A stretch of DNA of 64,000 nucleotides, taken from assembly GCF_003949795.1 (NCBI RefSeq), contig NZ_RPRY01000001.1:1-64000 (forward strand), written 5' to 3'. Numbering within the stretch: the stretch's first letter is position 1; the number at the start of each line of letters is the position of its first letter. The notes beneath the pieces were generated by a model. That model worked only from the letters and a program-made list of their open reading frames with translations, did not search any database and was not told the origin of the DNA. Made by a program: the position numbers and the translations under genes. The stretch is from Streptomyces sp. WAC06614. Its GTDB lineage: Bacteria > Actinomycetota > Actinomycetes > Streptomycetales > Streptomycetaceae. Below are positions 44,578 to 52,759 of this stretch, piece by piece.

Positions 44578-45315
44578 CTAAGGGCTGCCCCGCTCCACGG
44601 GCCGGGTCTCGGTGAGTTCCGCCCAGACGATGAGACGGTGGCTGTGTCCCCACTCCGGGTCGCAGGTCGTCAGGGTCAGGTAGCGGCCGGGCCCGGTGAA
44701 GGGAGAGCGCTGCGGCACGGGCGCCACCACGCCGACCTCGGTGGGCAGGACGCGCAGCGGGGCGGCGCGCACCGTGTACGTGTACCGGGTCGTCGCGTCC
44801 TGCACGATCACCGGGTCCCCGGGGCGCAGCTCGTCGGCGTCCTTGAACGGGTCCCCGTAGGTGCGGCGGTGCCCGGCCACGGCGAAGTTGCCGGTGGCGC
44901 CGGGGCGGGCGGTGCCCGCGTAGTGGCCGACGCCCTTCTTGAGCAGCTCGGCGCCCGTGCCCTCCAGCACCGGCTTGACCCAGTCCGCGCCGAAGCGGGG
45001 GACGTACAGCTCCGCGAAGGCCTCGCCGGGGCGGTACGCGGCCGTGGGCGGGGGCGTCGGCGCGGGACCGGGCGTGCGGGCCGGGGCGGGCGCGGCGGCG
45101 GGCCCTGCGGCCGCCCAGCGGTCGCGCAGCCGGTCCCGCTCGCCGTCCGTCGCCCGGTCCGCCCGGACCCCGGTCCACAGCAGCAGGTAGGCCACGAAGA
45201 GCACGATCAGGGTGCCGGCCGTCAGGCACGCCTCGCTGACGGTCCGCACCGCCAGCCGGACGGCGCGGGCCCGCCGGTCAGGGGCTCGGGCTGGTGCTCT
45301 CCAGGGGCTTCGCAT
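44578..45315 (-). CDS. class E sortase (3)
   Basis: 245 aa. An N-terminal Arg-rich part and helix (residues 25-48) are followed by a long Ala/Pro linker (residues 70-95) and the sortase barrel. His is in AVAGHRRTYGDP, Cys in TLTTCDPEW and Arg in SHRLIVWAEL. Its sequence is the most divergent of the three. ATG 45315 lies 38 nt inside the DUF881 gene, so the two are coupled. Confidence 0.9.
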   Translation of the reverse strand: MRSPWRAPARAPDRRARAVRLAVRTVSEACLTAGTLIVLFVAYLLLWTGVRADRATDGERDRLRDRWAAAGPAAAPAPARTPGPAPTPPPTAAYRPGEAFAELYVPRFGADWVKPVLEGTGAELLKKGVGHYAGTARPGATGNFAVAGHRRTYGDPFKDADELRPGDPVIVQDATTRYTYTVRAAPLRVLPTEVGVVAPVPQRSPFTGPGRYLTLTTCDPEWGHSHRLIVWAELTETRPVERGSP

Positions 45316-46093
45316 GGTGGAGGTCCACTGTGCCCGAGTACCCCGGCAGAGTCACCGCCTTGTGCTCGTCGACTTTCCAGCCGAGGCCGTAGGCATTGAC
45401 GTAGAGCTGGTAGTTCTGGATCGCCGGGGAGGCCGCCAGGGCCTTCTTCAGTGCCGCCGGGTCGCCGACCGCCGTCACCTTGTACGGGGGCGAGTAGACG
45501 CGGCCCTGGAGGATCAGGGTGTTGCCCACGCAGCGCACGGCGCTGGTGGAGATCAGCCGCTGGTCCATGACCTGGATCCCGCGGGCCCCGCCCTGCCACA
45601 GGGCGTTCACCACGGCCTGGAGGTCCTGCTGGTGGATCACCAGGTCGTTGGGCTGGGGCTCGGGCACGTTGGGGATGCGGGCGGTGGCGTTCGGCGGGGC
45701 GTCGTTGAGCGTGACCGTCAGGCCCTTGCCCGCGAGCTGCTCGGTGCCGGCCAGCTCGCGCAGCGCGGCCAGCTTGGCGTCCTCGGCCCGGGTGCTGCCG
45801 TCGTCCCGGTCGGCCAGGGCGTCGACCTGGTGGCGGACGGTGGCGGTGCTGCGCTCCAGCTCGGCGTTGTTCTGGCTGCGCTCGTGGATCAGGTCCGACA
45901 ACTTCAGCAAGGAAGTGTCCGTCCTGATGTTCGTACCCTTGGAGGTGTTGAAGCTGGTCACGAAGATGAGTCCGGCCAGCGCGAACACGCCCGCGGTCAG
46001 CAGTCGGGCCGGCCGCAGTCGGGGGCCCCGGCGACGGGGACCCACGGAGGAGTCGTCGGAATTGCTCAACGTACCCTTCTCCTTCGGCGCCAC
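45278..46093 (-). CDS. DUF881 family membrane-anchored protein
   Basis: 271 aa. One helix near residues 32-48 ([17 protein letters not shown]) follows a basic N-terminus. A coiled-coil-like stretch (residues 60-120) leads to the DUF881 domain with [32 protein letters not shown] and [18 protein letters not shown]881 proteins occur next to crgA and cell-division genes in actinobacteria and are presumed division or wall factors. The start is uncertain: GTG 46093 or TTG 46069, the latter behind AAGGAG. It heads the minus-strand operon and is divergent from crgA. Confidence 0.85.
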   Translation of the reverse strand: MAPKEKGTLSNSDDSSVGPRRRGPRLRPARLLTAGVFALAGLIFVTSFNTSKGTNIRTDTSLLKLSDLIHERSQNNAELERSTATVRHQVDALADRDDGSTRAEDAKLAALRELAGTEQLAGKGLTVTLNDAPPNATARIPNVPEPQPNDLVIHQQDLQAVVNALWQGGARGIQVMDQRLISTSAVRCVGNTLILQGRVYSPPYKVTAVGDPAALKKALAASPAIQNYQLYVNAYGLGWKVDEHKAVTLPGYSGTVDLHHAKPLESTSPSP

Positions 46094-46161
46094 TGAACCA
46101 CTACGCTAACGGACGCCCGGGGGAGGCAAGGTCCCCAGCGCATCGACAGGAGAGACCCCTC

Positions 46162-46416
46162 GTGCCGAAGTCACGCATCCGCAAGAAGGACGACTACACC
46201 CCGCCGCCGTCCAGGCAGGCACAGGCGATCAAGCTGACGAACCGCAGCTGGGTCGCCCCGGTGATGCTGGCGTTCTTCTTCATCGGGCTTGCCTGGATCG
46301 TCATGTTCTACGTGACGGACACCCAGATGCCGATCGAATCGCTCGGGAACTGGAACATCGTGGTCGGTTTCGGCTTCATCGCGGCCGGCTTCGGCGTCTC
46401 CACCCAGTGGAAGTAG
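46162..46416 (+). CDS. crgA: cell division protein CrgA
   Basis: 84 aa with two membrane helices (residues 30-52 and 63-80) and a basic N-terminus [16 protein letters not shown]. This is the CrgA family: it binds FtsZ/FtsQ/FtsI and times septation in aerial hyphae of Streptomyces. GTG 46162 follows CAGGAGAG. It lies beside the DUF881-sortase operon, as in other members of the genus. Confidence 0.93.
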   Translation: MPKSRIRKKDDYTPPPSRQAQAIKLTNRSWVAPVMLAFFFIGLAWIVMFYVTDTQMPIESLGNWNIVVGFGFIAAGFGVSTQWK

Positions 46417-46457
46417 CACGCTCCGGAACACTCCGTGCCACTCTGCGCACAGTTCTG

Positions 46458-46525
46458 CACATACTTATCCACAGCCCTGTCCACAGCTGAGGACAAAACT
46501 CAGACCATCTGTGGATAAGTATGTG
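46458..46525. other. inverted pair of perfect DnaA boxes between crgA and rhomboid genes
   Basis: Arms at 46458-46474 and 46509-46525 are perfect 17-bp inverted copies, each holding the strict DnaA box TTATCCACA (46465-46473 plus strand; 46510-46518 minus strand). Between them lie weaker boxes: CTGTCCACA (46478-46486) and a reverse TTGTCCTCA. It lies in the gap between the convergent crgA and rhomboid genes, about 16 kb from oriC. It could be a DnaA-titrating cluster and may also terminate transcription. Confidence 0.85.
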
Positions 46526-46555
46526 GGCGGCGTCGGGTTGACGCCGGTGTGGTGA

Positions 46556-47263
46556 TCAGGTGAGCTCGGCCGTACGGACCAGTACGGCCGCCACCACCAG
46601 CACGAACGCGACGCCGCAGGCGCCCCAGGCGGCGACCGCGCCGGTCCGGCCCGGTCCGGGCCGGACCCCGAACATCCCCACGCCGATCAGGACACCGGTG
46701 ACCAGGCCACCCACATGGGCCTCCCAGGACACCGTCCACCGCTCCTCGCCGCCGGCCCCGCCGCCCAGCGGGACGAAGCTCAGCAGCAACAGCACCGCCA
46801 CCAGCGCGGCCACCGGCCGCAGGTCCTCCCGCGCCGCCCGCATCTGCACCACCGACGCGCCCAGCAGCCCGAAGACGGCGCCCGAGGCCCCCAGGGTCGG
46901 CACGTTCGGCTCGGTCACCGCATAGGCCAGGGCGCTGCCCCCCAGCCCCGAGAGCACATAGAGGGCCAGGAACCGGGCCCGGCCCAGCGCGGCCTCCAGC
47001 GGGCCACCCAGGAACCACAGGCCCAGCAGGTTGCCCAGCAGGTGCCACCACTGCTCGTGCAGGAACACCGCCGTCAGCAGCCGGTGGTACTCCCCCGCCG
47101 CCACCCCGTGCACCGGACCGCCGAGCCGGTCGACGTACGCACCCACCAGCTGCCCCGGCAGCAGCACCCCGGGGTCCGCCCGCACCAGGAGGAAGACCAC
47201 CGCGTTCACCGCGACCAGGATCTTGGTGACCAGGTGGGGGTCCCGCGCCGGGCGGGGCATCAT
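46556..47263 (-). CDS. rhomboid family intramembrane serine protease
   Basis: 235 aa with six or more membrane helices. The catalytic Ser is in LGASGAVFGLLGA and the catalytic His in EAHVGGLVTG; HEQWWHLLGNLLGLWFLGG carries the HxxxN motif. It cleaves membrane segments of unknown substrates. ATG 47263 overlaps the stop of the cyclophilin gene upstream. It converges with crgA across the DnaA-box repeat. Confidence 0.9.
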   Translation of the reverse strand: MMPRPARDPHLVTKILVAVNAVVFLLVRADPGVLLPGQLVGAYVDRLGGPVHGVAAGEYHRLLTAVFLHEQWWHLLGNLLGLWFLGGPLEAALGRARFLALYVLSGLGGSALAYAVTEPNVPTLGASGAVFGLLGASVVQMRAAREDLRPVAALVAVLLLLSFVPLGGGAGGEERWTVSWEAHVGGLVTGVLIGVGMFGVRPGPGRTGAVAAWGACGVAFVLVVAAVLVRTAELT

Positions 47264-47790
47264 CAGCGCTGCTCGACGACCACGGAACGGATGACCACGT
47301 CCTCCAGGGGACGCTCGGTGCGCGGATTGGTCGGCAGCCCGGCGATCCGGTCGACGACCGCCTGGCTCGCCTTGTCCGTGACCTCGCCGAAGATGGTGTG
47401 CTTGCGGGTCAGCCAGGCCGTCGGCGCCACGGTGATGAAGAACTGGGAGCCGTTGGTGCCCGGGCCCGCGTTGGCCATCGCCACCAGGTAGGGCTTGGTG
47501 AAGGCGAGGTCCGGGTGGAACTCGTCGGCGAAGGCGTAGCCGGGACCGCCGGTGCCGTTGCCCAGCGGGTCACCGCCCTGGATCATGAACCCGCTGATGA
47601 CCCGGTGGAAGATCGTCCCGTCGTAGAGCGGGTCGGTGGTCTTCTGGCCGTCCGTGGGACGGGTCCACTCGCGCTCGCCCGTGGCCAGCTCGACGAAGTT
47701 GCGGACCGTCTTCGGCGCGTGGAACGGCAGGAGCGCGATCTCGATGTCGCCGTGATCGGTCCTCAAAGTGGCGTAAAGCTTCCCGGCCAC
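47263..47790 (-). CDS. cyclophilin-type peptidyl-prolyl isomerase
   Basis: 175 aa without a signal peptide, so cytoplasmic. Conserved cyclophilin parts are TIFHRVISGFMIQGGDP, MANAGPGTNGSQFFIT and HTIFGEV. It isomerises Xaa-Pro bonds during folding. The GTG start at 47790 gives VAGKLYATL. It is the first gene of a pair with the rhomboid protease, overlapping its start. Confidence 0.94.
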   Translation of the reverse strand: MAGKLYATLRTDHGDIEIALLPFHAPKTVRNFVELATGEREWTRPTDGQKTTDPLYDGTIFHRVISGFMIQGGDPLGNGTGGPGYAFADEFHPDLAFTKPYLVAMANAGPGTNGSQFFITVAPTAWLTRKHTIFGEVTDKASQAVVDRIAGLPTNPRTERPLEDVVIRSVVVEQR

Positions 47791-47985
47791 GGAATCTGCC
47801 TTCCCTCGTCACCTGGTCATCACTGTCGGTCCCAGATCCTCGCACGATGTGCTGCACCCCGGAGAAGTCCGGGGAAAAAGGGCCACCCGTATGCCCTGTC
47901 ACGCATGCCGCCCGGCCCTGCACCGGGCATGATCCGACAAAGGGTGGAAAGGTGAACTCTGTCCGCCAGCGAGAAGGAGGATCCT

Positions 47986-48675
47986 GTGAGCGGCAAGGAC
48001 AGCGTGCGCGCGGCGACGGAGAGTGCGAAGGACGCGGTGCGGTACGCGGCGGAGGCGGTGGTGCCCTACGCGGAGACGGCGAGGGACACCGCCGCGCACT
48101 ACGCGCACGAGGCGAACGAACGGCTGGTCCCGATGGTCTCCCAGATGGCCACCGACGCGTCCCGCCAGGCCCGTAGCGCCTACGACACCCACCTCCATCC
48201 CCGGATGAGGGCGGCGCGCGCCCACGTACCGCCGAACGTCGACCGCGCGGCGACCCGGGCCGTGCACGAGACCCGCCGGGCGGCCCGGCAGGCCGCCGAC
48301 TACACCACCCCCCGACTGGAGAGCGCGCTCGCCGCCGCCCACCCCGTGGCGGAGGAGGCCGCGTCCCGTTCCGCGGCGGCCCTGGCGGCCCTGCGCGGCC
48401 AGGTCTCCGCCCGCGAGGTCCAGCACCTGGTGCGCCGGCGCGAGTACCGCCGCAAGGCCGGCAAGGTGGTCAAGGGCCTGGCCATCCTCGGGGCCCTGGT
48501 CGGCGGCGCGTACCTGGCCTGGCGCTGGTGGGACGAGCAGTCCAACCCCGACTGGCTGGTGGAGCCCCCGGCGGCCACGGAGGTCCCGGCCCGCGACGCG
48601 GCCCAGACCACCTTCGACGACGAACTCGCCGCGAAGGAACGCGAGGCCTCCCGCCCGGACGACGAGCAGAACTAG
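47986..48675 (+). CDS. DUF5324 family protein
   Basis: 229 aa. The first 150 residues are Ala-rich helices with charged repeats (ATESAKDAVRYAAEAVVPYA). One membrane helix near residues 167-182 (LAILGALVGGAYLAWRW) is followed by an acidic C-terminal tail. The family is actinobacterial and of unknown role. AAGGAGGA precedes GTG 47986. It is followed by a terminator shared with tRNA-Ala. Confidence 0.85.
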   Translation: MSGKDSVRAATESAKDAVRYAAEAVVPYAETARDTAAHYAHEANERLVPMVSQMATDASRQARSAYDTHLHPRMRAARAHVPPNVDRAATRAVHETRRAARQAADYTTPRLESALAAAHPVAEEAASRSAAALAALRGQVSAREVQHLVRRREYRRKAGKVVKGLAILGALVGGAYLAWRWWDEQSNPDWLVEPPAATEVPARDAAQTTFDDELAAKEREASRPDDEQN

Positions 48676-48703
48676 CCCGCCCCCGCGCCCCGTTCGGACA
48701 CGA

Positions 48704-48749
48704 AAGAACCCCTCCCGTCCTGCGTCACCGCAGGTCAGGAGGGGTTCTT
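48704..48749. terminator. bidirectional terminator between DUF5324 and tRNA-Ala
   Basis: Arms AAGAACCCCTCC (48704-48715) and GGAGGGGTTCTT (48738-48749) pair over 12 bp, with a second inner stem (CCTGCG/CGCAGG). It lies between the end of DUF5324 (plus) and the 3' end of tRNA-Ala (minus). Confidence 0.88.
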
Positions 48750-48753
48750 GACG

Positions 48754-48826
48754 TGGAGCTTAGGGGAGTCGAACCCCTGACATCTGCCATGCAAAGACAG
48801 CGCTCTACCAACTGAGCTAAAGCCCC
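48754..48826 (-). tRNA. tRNA-Ala (TGC)
   Basis: 73 nt cloverleaf with acceptor stem GGGGCTT/AAGCTCC (one G-T pair) and discriminator A. The anticodon loop TTTGCAT between CTGTC and GGCAG gives anticodon TGC. D-arm TAGCTCAGTTGGTAGAGC and T-loop GGTTCGACTCC are canonical. CCA is not encoded. Confidence 0.96.
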
Positions 48827-48987
48827 GAGAACTGGACGCGACCGGTCCTCCCGAAGAGGCGGCCACTTCCGCAGACCAGAGTACCGGGTAGACCCCCTCA
48901 TCGAGCAAAATGATAGGGACTCCCGCCGTGCGACCACTCTCCGTAAGATGCTCGCGAGGTTCGCACCAGCGAAGGGGAGTACCAAGA

Positions 48988-49536
48988 GTGGACGCAGTTC
49001 AGCAAGAGGCCACGGCCAGAGCCAGAGAGCTTCAGCGGAGCTGGTACGGGGAGCCTCTCGGGGCCCTCTTCCGCCGGCTCATAGATGATCTCGGCCTGAA
49101 CCAGGCCCGCCTTGCTGCCGTCCTCGGCCTGTCGGCGCCCATGCTGTCCCAGCTGATGAGCGGCCAGCGCGCCAAGATCGGCAATCCGGCCGTGGTCCAG
49201 CGGGTCCAGGCCCTCCAGGAGCTCGCGAGCCAGGTCGCCGACGGCAGCGTCAGCGCCGTGGAGGCCACCGACCGGATGGACGAGATCAAGAAGACCCAGG
49301 GGGGTTCCGTCCTCAGCAACAGCGGTCAGACCGCCACCGGTTCGGGCGCGCCCACGGTCAAGCGCGTGGTGCGCGAGATCCAGTCGCTGCTGCGCTCGGT
49401 CGCCGCGGCCGGCGACATCATCGACGCGGCGGACACGCTCGCCCCCACCCATCCGGAACTGGCAGAGTTCCTCAGGGTCTACGGGGCCGGGCGGACCGCC
49501 GAGGCGGTGGCGCACTACGAGGCCCACCAGAACTGA
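48988..49536 (+). CDS. XRE-type helix-turn-helix DNA-binding protein
   Basis: About 182 aa. The helix-turn-helix lies near residues 20-65 (LIDDLGLNQARLAAVLGLS, APMLSQLMSGQRAKIGNPAV). The rest is helical without a recognised ligand domain, ending in TLAPTHPELAEFLRVYGAGR. GTG 48988 follows GAAGGGGAG at good spacing. It is 35 nt upstream of the serine/threonine kinase and is likely in the same operon, so its DNA binding could be modulated by phosphorylation; that is inference. Confidence 0.82.
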   Translation: MDAVQQEATARARELQRSWYGEPLGALFRRLIDDLGLNQARLAAVLGLSAPMLSQLMSGQRAKIGNPAVVQRVQALQELASQVADGSVSAVEATDRMDEIKKTQGGSVLSNSGQTATGSGAPTVKRVVREIQSLLRSVAAAGDIIDAADTLAPTHPELAEFLRVYGAGRTAEAVAHYEAHQN

Positions 49537-49571
49537 TCACGCATCCGGGGGACGGGGGAGCGGGCGCAGCC

Positions 49572-50855
49572 ATGGGTGAGGTGTTCGCCGGGCGGTACGA
49601 GCTGGTCGACCCGATCGGCCGGGGCGGTTCGGGGGCCGTGTGGCGGGCCTGGGACCACCGCCGCCGCCGTTATGTCGCGGCCAAGGTCCTCCAGCAGAGC
49701 GACGCCCACACCCTGCTGCGCTTCGTACGGGAACAGGCCCTTCGGATCGACCACCCGCACGTGCTGGCCCCGGCCAGCTGGGCGGCGGACGACGACCAGG
49801 TCCTGTTCACCATGGACCTGGTCGCCGGGGGCTCGCTGGCCCACGTCATCGGCGACTACGGACCCCTGCCGGCACGCTTCGTGTGCACCGTGCTCGACCA
49901 GCTCCTGTCGGGGCTGGCGGCGGTGCACGCGGAGGGAGTGGTCCACCGGGACATCAAGCCGGCCAACCTCCTGATGGAGGCGACCGGAACGGGCCGGCCG
50001 CACCTGCGGCTGTCCGACTTCGGGATCGCCGTGCGCAAGGGCGAGCCCCGGCTCACCGAGACCAACTACGTGCTGGGCACGCCCGGTTATTTCGCCCCCG
50101 AGCAACTGATGGGCGCCGAGCCGGACTTCCCCGCCGACCTCTTCGCCGTCGGGCTGGTCGCCCTGTACCTCCTCCAGGGCCGCAGGCCCGATTCCCGGGC
50201 CCTGGTCGAGCACTTCCGGGCCCACGGCGTGCCCGGCGCCCCCGAGGGCCTCCCCGCGCCCCTGTGGGACGTCGTGGCGAATCTGCTGCACCCCGACCCC
50301 GCCGCCCGCTTCCGTACGGCCACGGGGGCGCGCAAGGCCCTTGCCGAGGCCGTGGAGCTCCTGCCGCCGGCCGGACCGGACCAGGAACCGGTCGAGGTCT
50401 TCGACCAACTCGGCCCGCTCCCCGCGGGTTTCGGCCCTCAGGGCCCCCTGACGACCACCGCGGTCACCCCGGAGTCCCCCACGACCCCGGTGGCCGCGAC
50501 GGTGCCCGCCCCCACCCCTACCGTCACCCACGCCTCCGCAGACCGCCGCGCCTCCGCCGACCCCCGCGCCACGGCCGGACCGGGTGCGGCGGCCGGACCG
50601 GGTGCGGCGGCCGGACCGGGGTCTTCGGGGACCGGCAGCTTCCACCTCGCCCCACCGGCGCCGCAGCCGGCCGTGCCACAGCCCGCCGGGGCGGGGTCCG
50701 GGTCCGGGCCCGTACCGGAGCCGACGGCCCAGCCGCAGGCCGGGCCGCGGCCGCGGGCGGGGATCCGGCCGCCCGGCCGGGTGGTCACGGCCGGGGTGCT
50801 GCTGGCCTCGCTGATCTGCTTCGCGGTCGGGATCTGGGCCCTCACCCAGCAGTAG
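49572..50855 (+). CDS. tail-anchored serine/threonine protein kinase
   Basis: 427 aa. Kinase domain (residues 8-265): GRGGSGAVWRAWD, YVAAKVLQQ, HRDIKPANLLM, SDFGIAV and GTPGYFAPEQL are intact, so it should be active. A long Ala/Pro/Thr/Gly linker with ADPRA and AAGPG repeats follows. The C-terminus is one helix (near residues 403-424) ending WALTQQ, so the protein has no extracellular sensor domain, unlike PknB. It probably acts in the cytoplasm at the membrane. The convergent next gene overlaps its last codons (50842-50855). Confidence 0.9.
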   Translation: MGEVFAGRYELVDPIGRGGSGAVWRAWDHRRRRYVAAKVLQQSDAHTLLRFVREQALRIDHPHVLAPASWAADDDQVLFTMDLVAGGSLAHVIGDYGPLPARFVCTVLDQLLSGLAAVHAEGVVHRDIKPANLLMEATGTGRPHLRLSDFGIAVRKGEPRLTETNYVLGTPGYFAPEQLMGAEPDFPADLFAVGLVALYLLQGRRPDSRALVEHFRAHGVPGAPEGLPAPLWDVVANLLHPDPAARFRTATGARKALAEAVELLPPAGPDQEPVEVFDQLGPLPAGFGPQGPLTTTAVTPESPTTPVAATVPAPTPTVTHASADRRASADPRATAGPGAAAGPGAAAGPGSSGTGSFHLAPPAPQPAVPQPAGAGSGSGPVPEPTAQPQAGPRPRAGIRPPGRVVTAGVLLASLICFAVGIWALTQQ

Positions 50856-52239
50856 GGCCCCGCCCCGCCGAGGCGGCGGCAGCGGCCGCGGCGGCCGCGC
50901 GCCGGGCCAGCAGCAGCCACCCGCCGAGCCCGAGCAGCAGTGCCGTACCGGTGCCGAAGCCGCCCGCGGCCACCAGCCCCATCCGCGCGCTCCGGTCGGC
51001 CGCCGCCACCGCCTCCGGCGCCGTCAGCCCGTCCCGGGCGGCGGCCCGGTCCGCCTCGGCCACCCCGAGGCCGCCGGCCGCCAGGTCCTCCACGTACGGC
51101 GGGGCGGCCACGGGCCGGCCCTCCACCGTCAGCCGCAGCGTCAGCGGCACCGGCGTGGCGTCCTCGGTGAACTCGCCGACCTTGTGGCCCATGGTCACGG
51201 CCAGGTAGTACCAGCCGGCCACCCGCATCGCGCGGGTCCGGGTGTCCGACGCGAACCGGTTCGGGTACGCCACCGGGGCCGTCAGCGGCAGCTTCACGGC
51301 CGCCTGCCTGCCGTCGTACGAGGTGTCCTCGGCCCCGGCCAGGGCGCGGTACGGGGTGTAGAGGTCCACGAACAGCCCGCCCGAGGCCGAGCCGTAGCTC
51401 TTGGTCATCTTCGCCCCGGCCAGTTCGGCGGTGACCGCCATCTGCTGGCCCCAGTCCAGCGGGACCCGGTAGAAGCGGGTCTGCCCGGGCCGCAGGTCGT
51501 CCCGCCACACCCCGGCCCGCAGGGCCCGGGCGTCGTTGAAGCCGGTGCCGCCCTCGCGGGTCACCGCCTGCGCGGCCGGCTCCTGGGCCGGAGCCGTGGG
51601 CGAGTAGCTGGGCGCGGGGGCGGGGGCGTTCCCGGTGCGCAGCCCGGGTTCGCGCTGCACCCGCAGCTCCACCGGGTACGGGCGCTGGTCCTCGTCCTTG
51701 CCCGCGGTGCGGGTGAGCTTCACGTAGTACACCCCGGCCTGCTGGCAGTCGGCGTCCTCCTCCAGCCGCCGCACCCCGGCCGCGGCCGCCGGCACCGGCT
51801 CGTACGCGAAGTCGGCCCGGCCCGGGTTGCCGGGGCAGCGGCGCCCGGCGGTGGTCAATACCTCGACCTCGATGCCGTCGGAGTAGCCGAGCTTCGCGCC
51901 CGCGGCGGGCCGGATCACGGCGGAGACGTACACGGAGGAGCGGTCGTCCAGGACCAGCTTGTAGTAGCGCTCGCCGGGCGCCACGGTGTCCTCGTAGGTC
52001 CGGCCCGCCTCGACCAGGGGCGCGTCCGCCGTACTGGGGGCGCCCGCGATCTTCTTCGAGCCCTCCGCGGTCCGGTACGCCGGCAGCGGCGCCGGCTCCG
52101 CGTACGCCGCTGCGGTCGTGGCGGCCACCAGGCCCAGGGCGAGCGCTGCCGCCGCTGCCGCCCCCACCGGCCCGACCGGCCGGCCCCCCGCCCGACCGCG
52201 TGCCCGACCTTGCACCCGACCGCGTACCCGACCCCTCAC
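50842..52239 (-). CDS. secreted, C-terminally anchored protein of unknown function
   Basis: 465 aa. An Arg-rich start leads to a signal-peptide-like helix (residues 25-47, AAAAAALALGLVAATTAAAYA), a large extracytoplasmic region and a C-terminal helix (near residues 430-452) plus Ala-rich tail. The ectodomain contains an Ala/Pro spacer (residues 210-235) between two parts with beta-rich motifs such as YYKLVLDDRSSVYVSAVI and TRFYRVPLDWGQQMAV, which look like repeated domains. I do not recognise the family. It is convergent with the tail-anchored kinase, so the two are separate units. Start GTG 52239. Confidence 0.75.
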   Translation of the reverse strand: MRGRVRGRVQGRARGRAGGRPVGPVGAAAAAALALGLVAATTAAAYAEPAPLPAYRTAEGSKKIAGAPSTADAPLVEAGRTYEDTVAPGERYYKLVLDDRSSVYVSAVIRPAAGAKLGYSDGIEVEVLTTAGRRCPGNPGRADFAYEPVPAAAAGVRRLEEDADCQQAGVYYVKLTRTAGKDEDQRPYPVELRVQREPGLRTGNAPAPAPSYSPTAPAQEPAAQAVTREGGTGFNDARALRAGVWRDDLRPGQTRFYRVPLDWGQQMAVTAELAGAKMTKSYGSASGGLFVDLYTPYRALAGAEDTSYDGRQAAVKLPLTAPVAYPNRFASDTRTRAMRVAGWYYLAVTMGHKVGEFTEDATPVPLTLRLTVEGRPVAAPPYVEDLAAGGLGVAEADRAAARDGLTAPEAVAAADRSARMGLVAAGGFGTGTALLLGLGGWLLLARRAAAAAAAAASAGRGPTAG

Positions 52240-52279
52240 GTCCGCCCCCGAATCCGTATTTTTCGTGCCGGCACAGCAC

Positions 52280-52311
52280 GAAGCCCCGGCCGCCTGGGCA
52301 GCCGGGGCTTC
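52280..52311 (-). terminator. terminator downstream of DLW-39
   Basis: Arms GAAGCCCCGGC (52280-52290) and GCCGGGGCTTC (52301-52311) pair over 11 bp with a 10-nt loop. It lies 22 nt past the DLW-39 stop on the minus strand and upstream of the secreted-protein gene. Confidence 0.82.
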
Positions 52312-52332
52312 ATGACATCAGTTTGTGCGGTC

Positions 52333-52467
52333 TCACACACCGGAACCCGAGGGCACGGAGTCGGTGGCCTCCGTCCACAGGTCCTGCTCGGCGCGGTCCG
52401 CCTGGATCTGGCGGTACACGAGGAGCCCGCCGATGGCGGCCAGTGCGACCAGGAGAAGCTTCTTCAC
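52333..52467 (-). CDS. DLW-39 family small protein
   Basis: 44 aa. It begins VKKLLLVALAAIGGLLVYRQ (one membrane helix) and has the diagnostic acidic-aromatic sequence AEQDLWTEATD. Members of this family are about 39-45 aa in Streptomyces and relatives. GTG 52467 is preferred over upstream starts because the family begins VKK. It lies downstream of tRNA-Ile in the gyrA region, its usual location. Confidence 0.85.
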   Translation of the reverse strand: MKKLLLVALAAIGGLLVYRQIQADRAEQDLWTEATDSVPSGSGV

Positions 52468-52573
52468 CGCGCGACCTCGTCTTTCGTTGACGTAGGGGAC
52501 TTCTGGGGCCCAACAATACACACCGATCGATACCGTTCGGTTATCTGGGATCGACCTGTAGGGACCAACGGAA

Positions 52574-52605
52574 ACGGCCCGGCGGAAGTTCCTCCGCCGG
52601 GCCGT
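52574..52605 (-). terminator. terminator downstream of tRNA-Ile
   Basis: Arms ACGGCCCGGCGGA (52574-52586) and TCCGCCGGGCCGT (52593-52605) pair perfectly over 13 bp with a 6-nt loop. It lies 10 nt after the tRNA-Ile 3' end on the minus strand. Confidence 0.9.
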
Positions 52606-52615
52606 GACCTTACTG

Positions 52616-52689
52616 TGGGGCTAACAGGATTTGAACCTGTGGCCTCATCCTTATCAGGGATGCGCTCTAACCAACTGAGCTATAGCCCC
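52616..52689 (-). tRNA. tRNA-Ile (GAT)
   Basis: 74 nt cloverleaf with acceptor GGGGCTA/TAGCCCC, discriminator A, and anticodon loop CTGATAA between CATCC and GGATG, giving GAT. D-arm and T-loop (GGTTCAAATCC) are canonical. CCA is not encoded. It sits between the DUF3566 gene and DLW-39, a conserved arrangement next to gyrA. Confidence 0.97.
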
Positions 52690-52759
52690 TCCGCGCTGCG
52701 CGCTGACTCCTGAAGATTAGCGCACAGACCCGGGAGTTCCCAAATCGCAGGTCACAGGG

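Noticed and set aside
52522-52541. ACCGA and TCGGT half-sites upstream of DLW-39
   Set aside because: The half-sites are 10 nt apart instead of 4, so it does not match the TetR operator at the paa and bkd promoters.
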